DNA from: Nocardia sp. NBC_00416 | GTDB lineage: Bacteria > Actinomycetota > Actinomycetes > Mycobacteriales > Mycobacteriaceae | DNA: 64,000 nt | Direction: 5' to 3' | NCBI RefSeq assembly: GCF_036032445.1 | Contig: NZ_CP107932.1 | Location: 1,118,501 to 1,182,500 of the forward strand | In this document: in pieces, positions 33,863-42,936 of the stretch | Position numbering within the stretch: position 1 is the stretch's first letter | Layout of the letters: every line of letters begins with the position of its first letter | The notes under the pieces: generated by a model | The model's input: only the letters and a program-made list of their open reading frames with translations | What the model was told of the DNA's origin: nothing | Databases searched by the model: none | Program-made: the position numbers and the translations under genes

Positions 33863-35587
33863 TCAGCGGGCCTTCATCCGCGCCAGGTTCCAGCTGTTCC
33901 AGGTGTCGTCGTCGAGTCGGTGACCGAGCCGGTGGGTGAGGTCGACGCGGATCGCCGCGGGAAGGCGATCGATGGCGGGGACGATATCGACCGACAGCCC
34001 GGCGAGATACGCGACGTCGAGGTCCTTGCCGTGCTGCCAGCGGTCGATGTTCTGGGAGGCGACCAATGCCTCGGGGTTGAGCACGGCGAGCGCCAGCAAC
34101 GCGGCGAGGGCGGTTCCGACGGTGAGACGCGGCAACCACGCCGATTGCAGGCGCAGGACCGCGATTATCACCAGGACGTACACGATGCCGAGCCAGAGCT
34201 CACACGTTCCCACCAGGAGTCGCAGCACGGTGAACCCGTACGCCTGCTGATAGGTCCACATGCGTCCGAGCGCGGAGGCGATGATCACCAGGGTGAGCCC
34301 GCTGATCGCGCACAGCAGCGCGCGCAACCACAGGCGATCCGCGGCCGAATCCCGCGCAGCCCGGTGCAGTACGGGCAGGATGACCGCGAGTGTGAGAACG
34401 GTGACCGCGGACAGCTGCCAGAACCCGCTGCGCGCGTATTCGGCGTAGGTGAGGCCGGCAGTGCGCTGCACGTAATCGTCGCCGCCGAACAGGGCTACCA
34501 GCTGCGCCCCGAGGAACAGCGCGAACAATACCGTCAGGGCGCCGACCGGCAGACCCCATTCCAGCCGCCTCAGCGTCTGATTCGCGACGCCGGCCCGCTG
34601 CTCGGCGGGGTCCGGTGTCCCGGCCGACAGGTACAGGGCGCTCAGACTTCCGACAGCGGCTACCAGGAACACGACGATCCAGCCGGTGACGGTGGCGCCG
34701 TCCGTCCGCGGCATCAGTCCTTCGACGAATGCGGCGAAGGTGGCGTCGGCGCCGGCCAACAGCGGCACGAAGATCGCCAGCAACATCACCGTGACAGCCG
34801 TGGAGACGCCGAGTCGCCGATGGCGCGTCCCGACGCCGCCGGGCAGCCCGCCCCGCGCCGCGTAGACCCACCGGAGGGCGCTGATCGTCGACAACGGGAC
34901 CGCTATCGCGTCGTGGAGTACCCCGTAGGCCGATCGTCGATCCACTACCGCCAGCGAACCGGCCACCGCTGCCGCCCCCACGCAGAGCACGAACAGCCAT
35001 CCGGCGGCTCGGAAGGTGCCGACCGCTAGCAACGCCAGTGCCGCGACGGCCCAGAACAATCGTTCCCGATTCCGGAACGGGACGGCCGGTTCCCGCTGTC
35101 CCGGGTCTGCGGTTCGCCGGGCGCGACGATGGACGACACTCATCGCGCCCGCCGCGGCGGAACCCGCGAGCAGCCAGCCGATTCCGGGCCGATCGAGGGG
35201 AACGGTGGCCGCCGCGATCAGGCCGGTGACCCCTGCCGCGGACAGTGCACCCGAGGAGTAGGGCGCCTGCCGCCATCGAGGCGTCGCGACCGGTTCCGAT
35301 GTTCGCACCTGGTTGCCCGGCCGATCCTGCGCACCGGGCTGCCGGTACGCCCGGCTGCCGAGGCCTGACTCGGGGTCGGCGGGCCGCTCGCCGGTGGAAT
35401 CCGGGCGAGGAAGGTCGGATACCGGATCCTCGGCTGTCTCGGACCGCGGCGCGGCGGCGGGGACACGCTGCGGGGCCCATTTCTGCGAGTCGGCCGATTT
35501 CGTCGCTTCCGCTGAGCCGGGCTGTTCCGCCGAGTCCGTCTCCGTTCGGTTCGCGGTGTCGTCTTGCGGACTGGTTCGTTCGGGCAT
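33863..35587 (-). CDS. DUF4173/DUF4153-type integral membrane protein
   Basis: A 574-residue membrane protein. The first ~115 residues are polar and disordered (Pro/Asp/Arg-rich). About twelve hydrophobic helices follow, with the family-like block PVGALTVLFALFLGAQLVAL-FGGDDYVQRTAGLTYAEYAR-SGFWQL and ALNPEALVA-type VLNPEALVASQNIDR. That YAEYAR-x-GFWQL and NP-E-x-x-V-x-x-NI-x-R pattern is characteristic of DUF4173. It lies just upstream of a two-component system on the same strand, 71 nt after the histidine-kinase stop, so it may be co-transcribed. Function unknown. Confidence 0.82.
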   Translation of the reverse strand: MPERTSPQDDTANRTETDSAEQPGSAEATKSADSQKWAPQRVPAAAPRSETAEDPVSDLPRPDSTGERPADPESGLGSRAYRQPGAQDRPGNQVRTSEPVATPRWRQAPYSSGALSAAGVTGLIAAATVPLDRPGIGWLLAGSAAAGAMSVVHRRARRTADPGQREPAVPFRNRERLFWAVAALALLAVGTFRAAGWLFVLCVGAAAVAGSLAVVDRRSAYGVLHDAIAVPLSTISALRWVYAARGGLPGGVGTRHRRLGVSTAVTVMLLAIFVPLLAGADATFAAFVEGLMPRTDGATVTGWIVVFLVAAVGSLSALYLSAGTPDPAEQRAGVANQTLRRLEWGLPVGALTVLFALFLGAQLVALFGGDDYVQRTAGLTYAEYARSGFWQLSAVTVLTLAVILPVLHRAARDSAADRLWLRALLCAISGLTLVIIASALGRMWTYQQAYGFTVLRLLVGTCELWLGIVYVLVIIAVLRLQSAWLPRLTVGTALAALLALAVLNPEALVASQNIDRWQHGKDLDVAYLAGLSVDIVPAIDRLPAAIRVDLTHRLGHRLDDDTWNSWNLARMKAR

Positions 35588-35658
35588 GGTTGTCCTCCTG
35601 AAGGTGCGCGGAATCGCCCCGGGGCCGCTCGGCTGCCGGGTGGTCGGAGACGGGAAAG

Positions 35659-36765
35659 TCAGCGGGTGTGCGACTCGGTGGTCGGCAGGATCACGCGGAT
35701 ACGCGAGCCGGGGCCGGCCACGTCGATGGAGCCGCGGTGCAGGTCGATCACCCAGCGCGCGATGGCGAGTCCGAGTCCGGTGCCGCCTCCGCCGGTGCGT
35801 TCCCCGCGGGTGAAGCGGTCGAAGATCCGCTCGCGTTGCGCGTGCGGTATGCCGGGACCGTCGTCGTCGACATCAATAATGAGAGCGCCGTCCTCGGTGT
35901 GGCCGCGCAGGCGGACCTCACCGCCGGCCGGGCCGTGCCGGGCAGCGTTGTCCAGCAGGTTCAGCAGAACCTGCTGGAGGCGGCCACGGTCGGCGTACAC
36001 GGTGGCGGTATCGGGAACGACCTCGCTGCGAAACCGGATACCGCGGCCGCGTGCCGCCGGCATGACCTCGCCCTCGGCCACCACTTCCGCGAAGAGCTCC
36101 GCAATACCGAATTCTTCGCGCTCCAGCGGCAGGGCCCCCGCCTCGATACTGGACATATCGAGCAGTTCGGAGACGAGCCGCCCGAGCCGTTCGGTTTGGG
36201 CGAGAGCCGTTTCGAGTGTTTTCGGGTCGGGCTCGGACACCCCGTCGACCAGGTTCTCCAGCACGGCGTTGAGCGCGGCGATCGGAGTGCGCAACTCGTG
36301 CGACACATTGGCGATCAGGTCGCGGCGTTGCTGGTCGGCGGCGGCCAGATCGGCCGCCATCCGATTGAACGCCTCGGCCAGCTGTCCGACCTCGTCCCGG
36401 GAGGACGCGCGCACCCGGCTCGTGTAATCGCCGCGTGCCATCCGCTGGGCCGCGGCGGTCATCTCACGCAACGGCGTGGTGATGCCGTGCGCCAGGAACT
36501 GAGAGGACACCAGCGCGATGACCATGGCGGTGAGTGTGGTCATCGGCGGCAGCCAGCCGATCTGCAATCGGAAATAACCGAAGGCGATACCCCCCGCGAA
36601 GGTCATCAGGACGGCCAATTTGAGCTTGACGGAGCGGACCCGGTCCAGCGGTCGCGGCGCGGCCGCCGCCACTCGATCCACGGCCCGCCGCAGCCCGGAC
36701 AGCACGACCGGCTCGTCGTGGGGCTCGGCGCCGCCGCCGGCCCGGGTGACGACCTCTCCGCTCAT
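35659..36765 (-). CDS. Sensor histidine kinase
   Basis: A 368-residue membrane kinase. A cytosolic N-terminus of ~45 residues is followed by two helices (KLAVLMTFAGGIAFGYF and PPMTTLTAMVIALVSSQFLA) with almost no outside loop. Next come a HAMP domain (~92-145), HisKA with the phospho-accepting His156 in ANVSHELRTPI, and the ATPase domain with N box LNLLDNAARHG, G boxes DDGPGIPH and GTGLGLAIARW. With so small an external part it may sense the membrane itself. ATG 36765 overlaps the response-regulator stop by 4 nt. Confidence 0.93.
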   Translation of the reverse strand: MSGEVVTRAGGGAEPHDEPVVLSGLRRAVDRVAAAAPRPLDRVRSVKLKLAVLMTFAGGIAFGYFRLQIGWLPPMTTLTAMVIALVSSQFLAHGITTPLREMTAAAQRMARGDYTSRVRASSRDEVGQLAEAFNRMAADLAAADQQRRDLIANVSHELRTPIAALNAVLENLVDGVSEPDPKTLETALAQTERLGRLVSELLDMSSIEAGALPLEREEFGIAELFAEVVAEGEVMPAARGRGIRFRSEVVPDTATVYADRGRLQQVLLNLLDNAARHGPAGGEVRLRGHTEDGALIIDVDDDGPGIPHAQRERIFDRFTRGERTGGGGTGLGLAIARWVIDLHRGSIDVAGPGSRIRVILPTTESHTR

Positions 36766-37463
36766 CGGGTCTCCAAGGCATAGCCCACGCCGTGCACCGT
36801 CCGGATCAAGTCCGCGCCCAGCTTCCGGCGCAGCGCCTTGATATGGCTGTCGACGGCCCGGGTGCCCGCGGCGTCGGCCCAGTCCCACACCTGCTCGAGG
36901 AGTCGCTCGCGCGCCAGCACCGCCCGGGGGCGCCGGGCCAGCTGGGTGAGCAGATCGAATTCCAGCGGTGTCAGCTGGGCTTCGATCTCACCCCGCCAGA
37001 CCCTGCGCTGGTCGGCATCGATACGCAGATCGCCGACCACGGTGATCGTGTCGTGCTGCGCTCCGGCGCGCTCGACCCGGCGCAACAGGGCGTGCACCCG
37101 GGCGGTGAGAACCCGCAGCGAAAACGGTTTGGTCAGATAGTCGTCGGCGCCGACGCCGAGCCCGATCAGCTGATCGGTTTCATCGGTTCGCGCGGTGAGC
37201 ATCAGCACGGGTATCGAGCGGTCGGCCTGAATTCGCCGGCACACCTCCAACCCGTCGTAGCCGGGCAGCATGACATCGAGCACCACCAGATCAGGACCGA
37301 ACGTGCGCGCGGCAGCAACGGCGGCGGGCCCGTCGTGCGCCATTTCGACGCAGAATCCTTCGGCCCGGAGTCGCGCCGCGACCGATTCCGCGATGGTGGG
37401 CTCGTCGTCCACGACCAGGATCCGACGCGCCGTCGCTCGCCCCACCGGTGCGTTCTGTTCCAT
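36762..37463 (-). CDS. OmpR-family response regulator
   Basis: A 233-residue regulator. The receiver domain (~14-125) holds acidic pair DD19-20, phospho-Asp63 in LVVLDVMLPGYDG, T in LMLTAR and K in LTKPFS. The winged-helix DNA-binding domain (~140-230) holds LTPLEFDLLTQLARRPRAVL and GTRAVDSHIKALRRKLG-x-DLIRTVHGVGYAL. ATG 37463 starts MEQNAPVGR. It forms an operon with the histidine kinase, and possibly with the DUF4173 gene that follows. Confidence 0.95.
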   Translation of the reverse strand: MEQNAPVGRATARRILVVDDEPTIAESVAARLRAEGFCVEMAHDGPAAVAAARTFGPDLVVLDVMLPGYDGLEVCRRIQADRSIPVLMLTARTDETDQLIGLGVGADDYLTKPFSLRVLTARVHALLRRVERAGAQHDTITVVGDLRIDADQRRVWRGEIEAQLTPLEFDLLTQLARRPRAVLARERLLEQVWDWADAAGTRAVDSHIKALRRKLGADLIRTVHGVGYALETR

Positions 37464-37610
37464 GGTCGGGGAGCCTAACCACTGCGTGTGGAGAGAACCG
37501 GTGCCAGTTGTGGAGATTGTGTGGTGGATCCACCGGAATCGATCGCGGTCGTCGCGCGCGGTTTCGACGCTACCTGCCACGCCGTCGGCGTCTCGCGCCC
37601 GTCCGTGCGG

Positions 37611-38315
37611 TCACTCGTCGAGCGGTCCGTGCCGATCCAGATGGAGATAGGTGTAACCGGTGACCAGGAGGCAGACGACCGTGGCGGTGATCAGCATCGC
37701 CCAGCCCGCGACGAGCAGACTGAGCAGACCGCCCGCGCCCGCGCCGAGCACGAAACTCGTGTAGAGCAGAAAGTATCCGAGCCAGTCCGCCCGATCGCCG
37801 CCGCTGGCATGACGTTCGATTCCCTGGCCCATCTTGACCAGCGTGCCGGTCACGTAGCTCAGCGGTACCGACACCTCGTCGTTCTTGATGAACGAGGTGT
37901 TGAGGGCCCCCACCCCGAAGGCCACGAACAGGATGGGCACGAAGTCGATCTCGTCGGGGGTGGTTCCGTACAGGACGAGGTCGAGTCCCGCCGCGAGCGC
38001 GAGACAGAAAGTTGTCAGCAGGGTCGGTCCGTGCGGGTGCCTGGCCCAGTACCGTCTGCGGCACCACGAGGCGATCACGACACCGGCTACGAAGGACACG
38101 ATCAGTCCCAGCGCCGCGACCGCCATATCGGGTTCGTCGTGGAAGTAGCCGAGGACCGCGCGCTCGGTGTTGCCGGTCATGAAGGTGACGAAGTAACCCG
38201 CGGTGTGCGTGAAAGCCGCGGCCCCGATGAGCCCGGCGAGTCCGGCGAGCACCCAGGACAATCTCGCGTCGGCGTCGAACAGTGCCTTTCCGCGATCCAC
38301 ATCCGGTTTCGGCAC
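37611..38315 (-). CDS. YoaK/DUF1275 family membrane protein
   Basis: A 234-residue protein with about six transmembrane helices and the family blocks FTHTAGYFVTFMTGNTERAV, NTSFIKNDEVSVPLSYVTGT and LGAGAGGLLSLL. The G-x-x-T-F-M-T-G-N motif near the second helix is diagnostic of DUF1275. GTG 38315 has AGGAG about 9 nt upstream. Function of the family is unknown. It is divergent from the thiamine-pyrimidine operon. Confidence 0.9.
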   Translation of the reverse strand: MPKPDVDRGKALFDADARLSWVLAGLAGLIGAAAFTHTAGYFVTFMTGNTERAVLGYFHDEPDMAVAALGLIVSFVAGVVIASWCRRRYWARHPHGPTLLTTFCLALAAGLDLVLYGTTPDEIDFVPILFVAFGVGALNTSFIKNDEVSVPLSYVTGTLVKMGQGIERHASGGDRADWLGYFLLYTSFVLGAGAGGLLSLLVAGWAMLITATVVCLLVTGYTYLHLDRHGPLDE

Positions 38316-38514
38316 GGGCCGGGCTCCTTCCGCGCGGACACGACTCGTTCGGATCGATCGGTCCGCGGATTGCTGACGAGTGCCCCGGCGGTGGAGGTGA
38401 CTCGGCGGGCTCGTTGCGTCGTCGCCGGGTGGCAGTCTCGGCGGTCCGCCGCATTATCCGGGATACCTGGGCGATTGTCCGGAGGCGCGCCACTGCTATG
38501 GTCGAGTGCGTTCT

Positions 38515-38591
38515 GACACGGGGTGCTCCGCGAATGCGGGGCTGAGATGAGACCCGAGAACCTGTTCAGGTAATGCTGACGAAGGGATGTC
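38515..38591 (+). promoter_or_regulatory. TPP riboswitch (THI element)
   Basis: The conserved core is complete: CGGGGTGCTC (38519-38528), GCTGAGAT (38541-38548) with GACCC after it, GAACCTG (38558-38564), AGGTAATGCTGACGAAGGGA (38568-38587). GACA (38515-38518) pairs with TGTC (38588-38591) as stem P1. The aptamer's AAGGGA at 38582-38587 is also the best ribosome site for the tenA start at 38597. TPP binding should therefore hide it and shut off translation of the operon. Confidence 0.95.
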
Positions 38592-38596
38592 TGGCT

Positions 38597-39301
38597 TTGC
38601 TCGCGCAAACCACCGAAACCGGCGTTTTCACCGATCACCTCTGGGCCCGGACCGAGGTTCTGCGTGGCGCCATCGACGATCTCGAGTTCCTGCGGCTGCT
38701 CGGCGACGGTACCTTGCCGCCCGAGGTCTTCCGCACCTATGTCGAGCAGGATTCGCTGTACCTCGCCGGTTACGCGAAGGTATTGGCCATCCTCTCGGCC
38801 AAGTCGCCGAATGCGCGGGCCGCGCAGTTCTGGGCGACTTCCGCCGCGTCGGCGGTCGCCGTCGAGACGGCCCTGCACAACGATCTGCTCACCGGCGGCC
38901 GGCTTCCCGCGCGGGAGGGGGAGCCGCAGCATTCGGCAGCCTGCCTGGGGTACGTCTCGTATCTGACCGCGACCGCCGCCACCGAGTCGTACGCCGTGGG
39001 CGCGGCGGCCGCGCTGCCCTGCTTCTGGATCTACGCCGAGGTGGGCCGCGATCTGGCCGCGCGCGCTGCCGAGGTCCTCGCCGCCGACCCCGGCCACCCC
39101 TACGCGCAGTGGGTCGCCACCTACGGCGCCGCGGAGTTCCAGGAGTCGGCGGCCGCGGCGCGATCGCTGGTCGACGCGGCGGCCGAGGTCGCGAGCGCGC
39201 CGGAGCGCGCGGCCATGGCGACGGCGTTCACCGTCGCCACCCGGTACGAGCTGATGTTCTGGGACACCGCGCTGAACCCGCAACCGTGGCCCGCCTCGTG
39301 A
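38597..39301 (+). CDS. tenA: TenA family aminopyrimidine aminohydrolase (thiaminase II)
   Basis: A 234-residue TenA enzyme, which hydrolyses aminomethyl-pyrimidine to hydroxymethyl-pyrimidine in salvage of degraded thiamine. Family features are FTDHLWARTE, FRTYVEQDSLYLAGYAKVLA, the catalytic Cys142 in LPCFWIYAEVG, and YAQWVATYGAAEF. TTG 38597 is chosen: it lies 9 nt after AAGGGA at the 3' edge of the riboswitch. ATG 38573 is inside the folded aptamer. First gene of tenA-thiY-thiX-thiZ; its stop overlaps the next start (GTGA). Confidence 0.92.
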   Translation: MLAQTTETGVFTDHLWARTEVLRGAIDDLEFLRLLGDGTLPPEVFRTYVEQDSLYLAGYAKVLAILSAKSPNARAAQFWATSAASAVAVETALHNDLLTGGRLPAREGEPQHSAACLGYVSYLTATAATESYAVGAAAALPCFWIYAEVGRDLAARAAEVLAADPGHPYAQWVATYGAAEFQESAAAARSLVDAAAEVASAPERAAMATAFTVATRYELMFWDTALNPQPWPAS

Positions 39302-40320
39302 GCGCCCGCCGGGGCCGTGTCCTCGCCGTGGTCGTCGCCGCGGTGGCGGTCCTGTCCGCGCTCACGGGGTGCGACGCGGGCGGCGGCGACGATCGGACCA
39401 TTCGATTCGCGCTGGACTGGACTCCGAACACCAACCACACCGGCCTGTTCGTCGCGCAGCAGCGCGGCTATTTCGCCGAGGCCGGCCTGGATGTGGAGAT
39501 CCTGCCGTACAACAACACCGCCGTCGATACGGTCATCGACGCCGGGAACGCCGAATTCGGTGTCAGCACGCATAATTCGTCGACATTCTCGCGTGCGTCC
39601 GGGGGACACACACTGTCGGTGCTCGCGCCGCTGCAGCGGTGGGCGACCGGGATCGGGGTGAAAGCGGACCGCGCCGATATCACGCGCCCGAAGGATCTGG
39701 ACGGCAAGACCTACGCCGGTTTCGGCGATCCCGGCGAAGTGGAGGCGCTGCAGCAGGTGATCCGGAACGACGGCGGTACCGGTGATTTCGAGTCGGTCAC
39801 GCTGGGCACGTCCGCCTACGAGGCCGTCTACTCCGGCCGAGCGGATTTCACCGTCTCCTACCTGGCCTGGGAGGGTATCGAGGCCGAACACAACGGCACG
39901 CCGATGAAGTACTTCCGGTATACGGATTTCGGTTTTCCCGACTCGTACGCCATCGTGATCGACGCCAACGAGGACTGGCTGGCCGCCGACCCCGACCGCG
40001 CGGCGCGGTTCGTGCAGGCGCTGCAGCGCGGCTACCAGTTCGCCGCGGACGATCCGGATGCGGCTGCCCAGGACCTCATCGACGCCAACCCCGGCGCGTT
40101 CAACGATGAGAAGCTGGTGTTCGAGAGTCAGCGCATGCTGGCCGAGCAGTTCATGAAGGGACCCGACGGCCGGGTAGGCGCACAGACCCGGGAGCAGTGG
40201 GCGGCCAACTCCGGATTCCTGTACGAGAAGGGTCTGCTCACCGGTCCCGACGGTGCGCCGCTGGCCCAGGAACCCGACTGGTCGACGTACTTCACCGATG
40301 ACTACCTCTCCTCCCCGTAG
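39298..40320 (+). CDS. thiY: Thiamine-pyrimidine ABC transporter, substrate-binding lipoprotein
   Basis: A 340-residue lipoprotein of the NMT1/ThiY family. The signal peptide (RVLAVVVAAVAVLSALTGC) ends at lipobox LTGC with Cys25 as the lipid anchor. The ThiY/Thi5 hallmark IRFALDWTPNTNHTGLFVA follows, then GVSTHNS and YLAWEGIEAEHNGTPM. It captures formylamino-pyrimidine or a related HMP precursor outside the membrane. GTG 39298 overlaps the tenA stop by 4 nt. It is under the TPP riboswitch. Confidence 0.92.
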   Translation: MSARRGRVLAVVVAAVAVLSALTGCDAGGGDDRTIRFALDWTPNTNHTGLFVAQQRGYFAEAGLDVEILPYNNTAVDTVIDAGNAEFGVSTHNSSTFSRASGGHTLSVLAPLQRWATGIGVKADRADITRPKDLDGKTYAGFGDPGEVEALQQVIRNDGGTGDFESVTLGTSAYEAVYSGRADFTVSYLAWEGIEAEHNGTPMKYFRYTDFGFPDSYAIVIDANEDWLAADPDRAARFVQALQRGYQFAADDPDAAAQDLIDANPGAFNDEKLVFESQRMLAEQFMKGPDGRVGAQTREQWAANSGFLYEKGLLTGPDGAPLAQEPDWSTYFTDDYLSSP

Positions 40321-41158
40321 CGGTTCCGTGCTCGACAACCCGCGGCGCACCGAACCGGACCCCGGAGCCGAAACCGGTTCCGGGCGATCGGTGCGGATCG
40401 GCCGGGTGATCCCGTCCGTAGTGACGGTGGCGGTGCTGGTCGCGGTCTGGCAGGCCTATGTCGAGATCAGCGGTATCCGTCCGCAACTGCTTCCGTCCCC
40501 CTCGCGCGTGGTGGGGCAGGGGTGGGCGCACCGCGACGAGATCGCCGTCCACGCCGCCGCCACCCTGCAGGTGACGCTGACCGGGTTCGCCGTGTCCCTG
40601 AGCCTGGCCTGGCTGCTGGCCGTCGTGGTCGACTTCTCGCCCTGGCTGCGCCGGGCGTTCGTGCCGTTGTTCGTGGCCTCGCAGACATTGCCGATCATCG
40701 CGATAGCGCCGTTGATGGTCATCTGGTTCGGGTTCGGTCTGCTTCCGAAAGTCCTGGTCGTCGCGCTGGTCACCTTCTTCCCGATGGCAATCGGCCTGAT
40801 CGAGGGGTTCGCCGCGGCCGACCGGGAGGCGGGCGCTCTGCTGCGCAGTATGGGGGCCTCACGCGGCCAGGTGTTCCGGTACGTGCGACTGCCGTCCGCG
40901 CTACCGCGGTTCTTCACGGCGTTGCGGATAGGGATCACCTATGCCGTCGTCGGCGCCGTGTTCGCCGAGTACGTCGGCGCCCGCGAGGGTCTGGGCATCT
41001 ACATGAGCCTGCAGAAGAACTCGTTCCGCACCGACCTGGTGCTGGCGGCGGTACTCGTGACCGCGCTCATCAGTATCGCGCTGTACCTGCTGACGTTCGC
41101 GATCGAAAGGGTCGTCGCACCGTGGGCCCGCGCGGAGAACAGGAGCCGCCGTGGTTGA
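40298..41158 (+). CDS. thiX: Thiamine-pyrimidine ABC transporter, permease
   Basis: A 286-residue permease with six helices and the ABC importer EAA loop (EGFAAADREAGALLRSMGAS-RGQVFRYVRLP). The polar N-terminal ~40 residues are disordered. ATG 40298 lies inside the end of thiY (23-nt overlap). It forms the membrane channel with ThiZ driving transport of the pyrimidine captured by ThiY. Confidence 0.9.
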   Translation: MTTSPPRSGSVLDNPRRTEPDPGAETGSGRSVRIGRVIPSVVTVAVLVAVWQAYVEISGIRPQLLPSPSRVVGQGWAHRDEIAVHAAATLQVTLTGFAVSLSLAWLLAVVVDFSPWLRRAFVPLFVASQTLPIIAIAPLMVIWFGFGLLPKVLVVALVTFFPMAIGLIEGFAAADREAGALLRSMGASRGQVFRYVRLPSALPRFFTALRIGITYAVVGAVFAEYVGAREGLGIYMSLQKNSFRTDLVLAAVLVTALISIALYLLTFAIERVVAPWARAENRSRRG

Positions 41159-41987
41159 CGCACGCGGAAACCGGATCGTCGTCGACGCCCTCACCAAATC
41201 GTTTCCCCGGCCCGGTAGGCGGACCGCGAACCGGCAAGTACTGGGCGGCTTGTCGTTCACGGCGCGACCCGGCGAGTTCGTTTCCCTCATCGGTCCGAGC
41301 GGGTGTGGCAAGAGCACCCTGTTCAATATGCTGGCCGGCCTGGAGTCCCCCGACTCGGGCAGCATCCACTTCGGCACGAGCGACGGCGAGCCGGCGTCCG
41401 CGCACAGCGCCTATATGCCGCAGCGGGATCTGTTGTTCCCGTGGCGCACTGTCCTCGACAACACGATTCTGGGCCTGCAGGTGCACGGTGTTCCCAAGTC
41501 CGAGGCCCGGCGCCGAGCTCGCGAACTGTTCGGTGTCTTCGGGCTGTCCGGGTTCGAGGACGCGCGCCCGGCCCAGCTTTCCGGCGGTATGCGGCAGCGG
41601 GCGGCGATGCTGCGTACTGTCGTCCAGGAGCGCGAACTACTGCTGCTGGACGAGCCTTTCGGTGCGCTCGACTCGCTGACGCGCACCGAGATGCAGTCGT
41701 GGCTGCAGGATGTCTGGCAGCGGTACCGGTGGATGGTGTTGATGATCACCCATGACATCCGTGAGGCGGTGTATCTGTCGGACCGGGTGATCGTGCTGTC
41801 GGCGCGGCCGGCCACCGTGCGCCGCGAGGTCCGCGTCGATCTCCCGCGGCCGCGGGAACTGTCCATGATCACGGCCCCCGAGTTCGTCGCAGTGGAACGC
41901 GAGCTGCTCGACACGCTGACCGACGAGGCGGGTAGTCCGCCGGCCGGCGAGGGTTCGGCCGTGCGGTCGGTTCCCGGTCCTCGGTAG
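41151..41987 (+). CDS. thiZ: Thiamine-pyrimidine ABC transporter, ATPase
   Basis: A 278-residue ATPase with Walker A LIGPSGCGKSTLFNML, Q-loop YMPQRDLLFPW, signature QLSGGMRQRAAMLRTVVQ, Walker B LLLLDEPFGALD and switch ITHD. GTG 41151 overlaps the permease by 8 nt. It is last in the TPP-controlled operon; a hairpin region follows at 42001-42058. Confidence 0.92.
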   Translation: MVDARGNRIVVDALTKSFPRPGRRTANRQVLGGLSFTARPGEFVSLIGPSGCGKSTLFNMLAGLESPDSGSIHFGTSDGEPASAHSAYMPQRDLLFPWRTVLDNTILGLQVHGVPKSEARRRARELFGVFGLSGFEDARPAQLSGGMRQRAAMLRTVVQERELLLLDEPFGALDSLTRTEMQSWLQDVWQRYRWMVLMITHDIREAVYLSDRVIVLSARPATVRREVRVDLPRPRELSMITAPEFVAVERELLDTLTDEAGSPPAGEGSAVRSVPGPR

Positions 41988-42000
41988 CGCTGACGTCGAA

Positions 42001-42058
42001 GCCGGGCCCGCCGGTTACCGGGTCGGGCCGGCGTGGGGGGCGAGCGACCCGGTCGCCC
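42001..42058. terminator. Hairpin terminator region between thiZ and cupin genes
   Basis: GCCGG-GCCCG-CCGG pairs with CCGG-CGGGC-CGGC across 42001-42032 around loop TTA, with small bulges. A second stem, GGGCGA with TCGCCC, spans 42038-42058. They lie between two convergent stops (41987 and 42070). Confidence 0.6.
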
Positions 42059-42069
42059 GGCGTCCCGGC

Positions 42070-42432
42070 TCAGCGCTTGGCGTAATCGGTGAAACCCTGC
42101 CAGTCGATCATGACGCAGGGTTCGTCTCCGACGATCCAGGCGTCGTGCCCAGGCGGAGCGATCATGAAATCGCCGGGCCCGTATTCCTGTTTCTCGCCGT
42201 CGTCCATCACCACCGTCATATGCCCCGAGACGCAATAGCCCGTATGCGCCGCCTGACAACTGTCGGTTTGTGCGATCGGCTTGACATGCTCCGACCATCG
42301 CCAGCCGGGTTCGAACACTGCCCGGCCCACCGCACCGGATTCGAGGTTGACGAGATCGAGTTTGCCCTTGCCCTGCTCGAAAAGGCGAGTTTCCTCGGGC
42401 GAATCGAAATTCTTGCGCACCAAACCGGACAT
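42070..42432 (-). CDS. Cupin domain protein
   Basis: A 120-residue single-domain cupin. Motif 1 is WRWSEHVKPIAQTDSCQAAH-TGYCVSG and motif 2 YGPGDFMIAPPGHDAWIVGD, with His and Asp/Glu ligands for a metal. ATG 42432 with AGGAG upstream. It may be a small metal-dependent enzyme or sensor. No neighbours explain its role. Confidence 0.85.
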   Translation of the reverse strand: MSGLVRKNFDSPEETRLFEQGKGKLDLVNLESGAVGRAVFEPGWRWSEHVKPIAQTDSCQAAHTGYCVSGHMTVVMDDGEKQEYGPGDFMIAPPGHDAWIVGDEPCVMIDWQGFTDYAKR

Positions 42433-42672
42433 GATCGTCTCCTGGGTATCGCTGTTCGCTCTCCGGATGGGTCGGCAGCCTTGTCGCTCACTTCGTCGGG
42501 AGCGATTGCGGGGTGCGCGGCGTTGCTGCTCATGCCTGTGCGCGGCACCCGTCCTCCGAGTCGGCTCGACCGAGCGTTCGCTGATGCGCACCATGCCGAC
42601 GATTGCATTCGGCGCGGCACCCGTCCCACCTGGGGGTTATCGCAATCTGCGCACTCGAAGAAGTAGAAAGTG

Positions 42673-42936
42673 ATGCGCGTCACATTTTACGTGGTGGGTG
42701 TGCCCGCGGCAACCGAGCGTCAGCACCCGATGTCGCGGCGGCCGCGTGGGTTTCTCCGCGGCGGCCCGGTGGGCCCCAAGGCCTTTCCGGTGCCGGACGC
42801 GATAGGGCGGAGCCCACTGGCGACGGGTATGTTCGGCGATGCACCGAAAGGGTCTCCGGCGGTGTACGACCCGAGCACGGTCTACCGGTGGCAGAACTAC
42901 CCGGGCAACCCGAGGCGGTGTCCACCGGCTCGCTGA
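42673..42936 (+). CDS. Small hypothetical protein (weak)
   Basis: An 87-residue frame beginning MRVTFYVVGVPAATERQ and ending YDPSTVYRWQNYPGNPRRC-PPAR. Third codon positions are mostly G/C as in real genes of this window. The ribosome site is poor (AGAAAGTG), and no family is recognised. The Pro/Gly-rich sequence suggests no compact fold. It could be a genuine small protein or chance. Confidence 0.3.
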   Translation: MRVTFYVVGVPAATERQHPMSRRPRGFLRGGPVGPKAFPVPDAIGRSPLATGMFGDAPKGSPAVYDPSTVYRWQNYPGNPRRCPPAR

